From the NCBI GenBank assembly GCA_002393725.1, contig DGTJ01000072.1, positions 1 through 9,386 of the forward strand: a stretch of 9,386 nt of DNA, given 5' to 3'. The stretch is from Prevotella sp. UBA4339. GTDB lineage: Bacteria; Bacteroidota; Bacteroidia; Bacteroidales; Bacteroidaceae. The notes beneath the pieces were generated by a model. The model worked only from the letters and a program-made list of their open reading frames with translations, was not told where the DNA came from and made no database searches. Position numbers and translations under genes: made by a program. Below, piece after piece: positions 7,404 to 9,386 of the stretch. Positions within the stretch are counted from its first letter, which is position 1, and the number at the start of each line of letters is the position of its first letter.

Positions 7404-8302
7404 TATTCACTTACTTCGATACCGTGAGCAGAAACCTCTTTATTAATCTTTACGATCATACCCTGAAGAGCCTTGCCAGGACCGCACTCCGTAAAGTCAT
7501 CAGCACCGTCGGCAATCATATTCTCTACGCTCTGAGCCCAACGTACAGAACTTGTGAGCTGGGCGATGAGGTTGGCCTTGATCTCTGCCGGGTCAGTATG
7601 AGGTTTACCGTCTACATTCTGATAGACAGGGCACTTAGGAGCCTTTATCTCGGTATTCTCAATAGCTGCCTGAAGCTCATCCTTTGCAGGCTGCATAAGA
7701 GGAGAGTGGAAAGCGCCGCCGACCTTCAGAGGAAGAGCACGCTTGGCACCGGCAGCCTTCAGCTGCTCACAAGCCTCGTTGATAGCATCAATGTTACCAG
7801 AGATAACAAGCTGTCCAGGACAGTTATAGTTGGCAGGAACCACAACACCCTTGCCCATCTTGCTCACCTCGGCACATATCTCCTCAATCTTCTCGAAAGG
7901 CAGTGCTATGATGGCAGCCATTGTGGAGGGCTGAGCCTCGCATGCCTTCTGCATTGCCATAGCACGTGCGTAAACGAGCTTCAGACCATCCTCGAAGCTG
8001 AGGGCTCCTGCTGCCGTAAGGGCAGAGAACTCACCAAGAGAGTGACCGGCTACCATCTTCGGATCGAAGGCATCACCCATGCAAAGGGCAGAGATAACAC
8101 TGTGCAGGAATACTGCGGGCTGTGTAACCTTGGTCTGCTTCAGCTCTTCGTCGCTACCCTCAAACATAATATCGGTAATCCTATAACCGAGAATATCATT
8201 AGCCTTTTCAAAAAGTTCCTTTGCCATAGGGTTGGTATCGTAAAGATCCTTACCCATACCTGTGAACTGTGCTCCCTGTCCGGGAAAAACAAATGCTTTC
8301 AT
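7403..8302 (-). CDS. fabD: Malonyl-CoA:ACP transacylase
   Basis: Transfers malonyl from CoA to acyl carrier protein, supplying the extender unit for type II fatty acid synthesis in the cytoplasm. The 299-residue length is normal for the family. Diagnostic residues: FPGQGAQ (6-12, oxyanion-hole Gln), the nucleophile elbow GHSLGE with S88 (86-91), the malonate-binding arginine R113 (YARAMAMQ), the catalytic histidine H199 (GAFHSPLM, 196-203), Q248 in AQLTSSVRW, and GPGKALQG (274-281). It stands alone without an ACP or ketosynthase, unlike the fab clusters of E. coli, and leads the fabD-GH13-AlaX operon. The start at 8302 gives the family's standard MKAFVFPGQG opening. A promoter-like -7 element lies about 75 bases upstream on the same strand. 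The long open frame on the opposite strand is a codon-bias shadow. Confidence 0.97.
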   Translation of the reverse strand: MKAFVFPGQGAQFTGMGKDLYDTNPMAKELFEKANDILGYRITDIMFEGSDEELKQTKVTQPAVFLHSVISALCMGDAFDPKMVAGHSLGEFSALTAAGALSFEDGLKLVYARAMAMQKACEAQPSTMAAIIALPFEKIEEICAEVSKMGKGVVVPANYNCPGQLVISGNIDAINEACEQLKAAGAKRALPLKVGGAFHSPLMQPAKDELQAAIENTEIKAPKCPVYQNVDGKPHTDPAEIKANLIAQLTSSVRWAQSVENMIADGADDFTECGPGKALQGMIVKINKEVSAHGIEVSE

Positions 8303-8377
8303 TTTCTTATTACTTTTATATTACTTGAAACCTTATTAATAATTCAGCTTTTATCCTTTTTAACTGTAAATCGGGTG

Positions 8378-8385
8378 CAAAATTA
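8378..8385 (-). promoter_or_regulatory. -7 promoter element for fabD operon
   Basis: Read on the minus strand, TAATTTTG fits the Bacteroidota -7 consensus TAnnTTTG. The expected TTTG -33 box is only weakly matched (TGGG at a 21-base spacing, 8407-8410). It would start transcription near 8365-8372, with a leader of about 65-70 bases that shows no obvious structure. It is the best candidate in the intergenic region on this strand. Confidence 0.5.
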
Positions 8386-8459
8386 CTTATTTTTTCTGAA
8401 AGATTACCCAATATATTAAAATTTTTAGCCAAAGCGGGCTTATTATCGAATTTTTTATG

Positions 8460-8467
8460 TAAGTTTG
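8460..8467 (+). promoter_or_regulatory. -7 promoter element for the ThiE-like gene and prs
   Basis: TAAGTTTG fits the TAnnTTTG consensus, but no good TTTG -33 box is found 19-21 bases upstream. Transcription would begin around 8472-8478, leaving a leader of about 20 bases before the ATG at 8497. No second candidate is seen before prs, so both genes probably depend on it. Confidence 0.5.
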
Positions 8468-8496
8468 CACTTTAGAAAGAGAAAAGATATTTGGAA

Positions 8497-9105
8497 ATGA
8501 AGTTAATTGTCATCACCAAACCCACATTTTTCGTTGAGGAAGACAAGATTATTGTCAACCTTTTCGAAGAAGGACTGGACAATCTTCACTTATGCAAGCC
8601 CGGATCGTCACCGATGTATTCTGAGCGTCTGTTGACGCTGTTGGGCGAAGAACTGGCGGGTAAGATTACAGTCCACAACCATTTCTACCTGAAAGAAGAA
8701 TATAAGCTCAAAGGAATACATATCGATGATGCCTATACAGAGCCTCCGTCAGGATATAAAGGCAACATTACCCGCACCTGTCATGCCATCAGTGAGCTGA
8801 AAGAAACCAAGAAACATACAAACTACGTGTTCCTTCAGTCGATCTTTGACAGCCAGACAGTGGACAGCGAAAAGCAGTCGTTCACTCAAGAGGAATTGAA
8901 AGAGGCGTCACGACAAGGCCTGATCGACAAGAAGGTTTATGCTCTGGGAGGTATGAACCTTGACAATGTCAAGTATGCTAAGGATCTCGGTTTCGGGGGT
9001 ATAGTAATCTGCGGAGATCTCTGGAACCGATTTGATATCCACAACCAGCTTGACTATAAGGAGTTGCTCCAGCATTTCGGGCGACTCCGTAAGGCAGTAG
9101 ACTAA
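8497..9105 (+). CDS. ThiE/TenI-fold protein, divergent from thiamine phosphate synthase
   Basis: 202-residue protein resembling the thiamine phosphate synthase/TenI TIM barrel. Landmarks in order: the opening strand LIVITKP (3-9); NLHLCKPG (29-36) where ThiE has the QxREK type of motif; VHNHFYL (59-65) in place of IINDRxDLA; GIHIDD (73-78) in place of GVHLGQ; TCHA (94-97) in place of SxH; FLQSIFDS (112-119); YALGGMNLDNV (148-158), matching the VAIGGIxxxN loop; and GFGGIVICGDLW (165-176) at the phosphate-binding end. By this hand alignment, the Arg and Lys of the substrate pocket and the metal-binding Asp are replaced (C33, P35, H62), so it may not make thiamine phosphate. ATG 8497 is preferred over the in-frame TTG at 8491 because it is a stronger codon and gives the family's usual start. 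It is divergent from fabD and 24 bases upstream of prs. Databases probably label it thiamine phosphate synthase. Confidence 0.75.
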   Translation: MKLIVITKPTFFVEEDKIIVNLFEEGLDNLHLCKPGSSPMYSERLLTLLGEELAGKITVHNHFYLKEEYKLKGIHIDDAYTEPPSGYKGNITRTCHAISELKETKKHTNYVFLQSIFDSQTVDSEKQSFTQEELKEASRQGLIDKKVYALGGMNLDNVKYAKDLGFGGIVICGDLWNRFDIHNQLDYKELLQHFGRLRKAVD

Positions 9106-9129
9106 TAATACATTATATTATATATAAAA

Positions 9130-9386
9130 ATGTCAGATAAGAATTCTTATATGGTTTTTTCAGGTACTGCTACGAGGTACCTTGCAGATAAGATCTGCCA
9201 GAGTCTGGGTTGCCCATTAGGTCAGTTGCAGATTACGAAGTTCTCAGACGGTGAGTTTGCTGTCAGTTATGAGGAGAGCATTCGCGGGCGCGATGTCTTC
9301 CTCGTACAGAGCACATTCCCCAACAGTGACAATTTGATGGAGCTTCTCCTGATGATCGATGCCGCCAAGCGCGCTTCCGCACGTAC
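9130..9386 (+). CDS. prs: Ribose-phosphate pyrophosphokinase (PRPP synthetase), N-terminal part
   Basis: Makes PRPP from ribose 5-phosphate and ATP for purine, pyrimidine, histidine, tryptophan and NAD synthesis. Only the first 85 codons are in the window; the reading frame is open to its edge. Family signatures are clear: VFSGTATRYLADKI (9-22, the AGxAxxxLA type of opening), KFSDGEFAVSYEESIRG (37-53, the RFSDGE motif), DVFLVQST (55-62) and NDNLMELLLMIDA-like sequence with KRASAR at the end (about 67-85). The ATP- and ribose-phosphate-binding loops lie beyond the edge. The ATG at 9130 follows an A/T-rich 24-base gap after the ThiE-like gene, without a Shine-Dalgarno or promoter match, which suggests co-transcription. 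Confidence 0.96.
   Translation, partial: MSDKNSYMVFSGTATRYLADKICQSLGCPLGQLQITKFSDGEFAVSYEESIRGRDVFLVQSTFPNSDNLMELLLMIDAAKRASAR

Noticed and set aside
7424..8419. Open frame of 331 codons on the plus strand opposite fabD
   Set aside because: It covers the certain fabD gene almost entirely, has no recognisable domain, and its composition (rich in Leu, Cys, His, Arg) is typical of an antisense shadow.
8491..8496. TTG start six bases upstream for the ThiE-like gene
   Set aside because: The in-frame ATG at 8497 is a stronger start codon and gives the expected MKLIVITKP opening; there is no ribosome-binding signal favouring the TTG.
1..9386. Mobile elements, phage genes, defence systems, CRISPR repeats or tRNA genes
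   Set aside because: No transposase, integrase, direct-repeat array, cloverleaf-like sequence or abrupt composition change was seen; all genes are housekeeping or common accessory families.

Overview
The window looks like ordinary chromosomal DNA from a member of the Bacteroidota, most likely Prevotellaceae. The support is protein similarity recalled from memory (ribonuclease G, FabD, a thiamine-phosphate-synthase-like protein and PRPP synthetase of the Bacteroidales type). In addition, intergenic sequences match the Bacteroidota sigma-ABfr promoter (TTTG, about 19 bases, TAnnTTTG), and most start codons are preceded by A/T-rich sequence rather than a Shine-Dalgarno motif. No mobile element, CRISPR array, tRNA or rRNA was seen. 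Coding density is high and no gene-free stretch exceeds 300 bases.

Left part, plus strand (5-5218): ribonuclease G (rng) is followed after 21 bases by a membrane-bound family 2 glycosyltransferase, probably co-transcribed. A 106-base A/T-rich gap with a very good promoter match then leads into a two-gene unit. The first gene is a soluble hybrid histidine kinase/receiver with no recognisable sensor domain. The second is a three-helix membrane protein with an endonuclease/exonuclease/phosphatase domain. A strong hairpin at 5238-5269 ends this unit and also the unit converging on it from the right.

Middle part, minus strand (8302 down to 5277): fabD (malonyl-CoA:ACP transacylase), a cytoplasmic GH13 alpha-amylase-family enzyme, and a small AlaX-type tRNA-editing protein form a tight operon. 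The fabD stop and the GH13 start overlap as TAATG, and GH13 and the editing gene are 9 bases apart. The mix joins fatty acid synthesis, alpha-glucan metabolism and translation quality control.

Right part, plus strand (8497-9386): a gene divergent from fabD encodes a ThiE/TenI-fold protein whose catalytic positions appear largely replaced. It is followed after 24 bases by prs (PRPP synthetase), which runs off the window. The 188 to 194 bases between the divergent genes carry one -7-like promoter element on each strand.

I see no clear new multi-gene system. The points most worth a second look are the degenerate ThiE-like protein next to prs, the translationally coupled fabD-GH13-AlaX operon, and the sensorless kinase-receiver protein with a possible internal start for its receiver domain.
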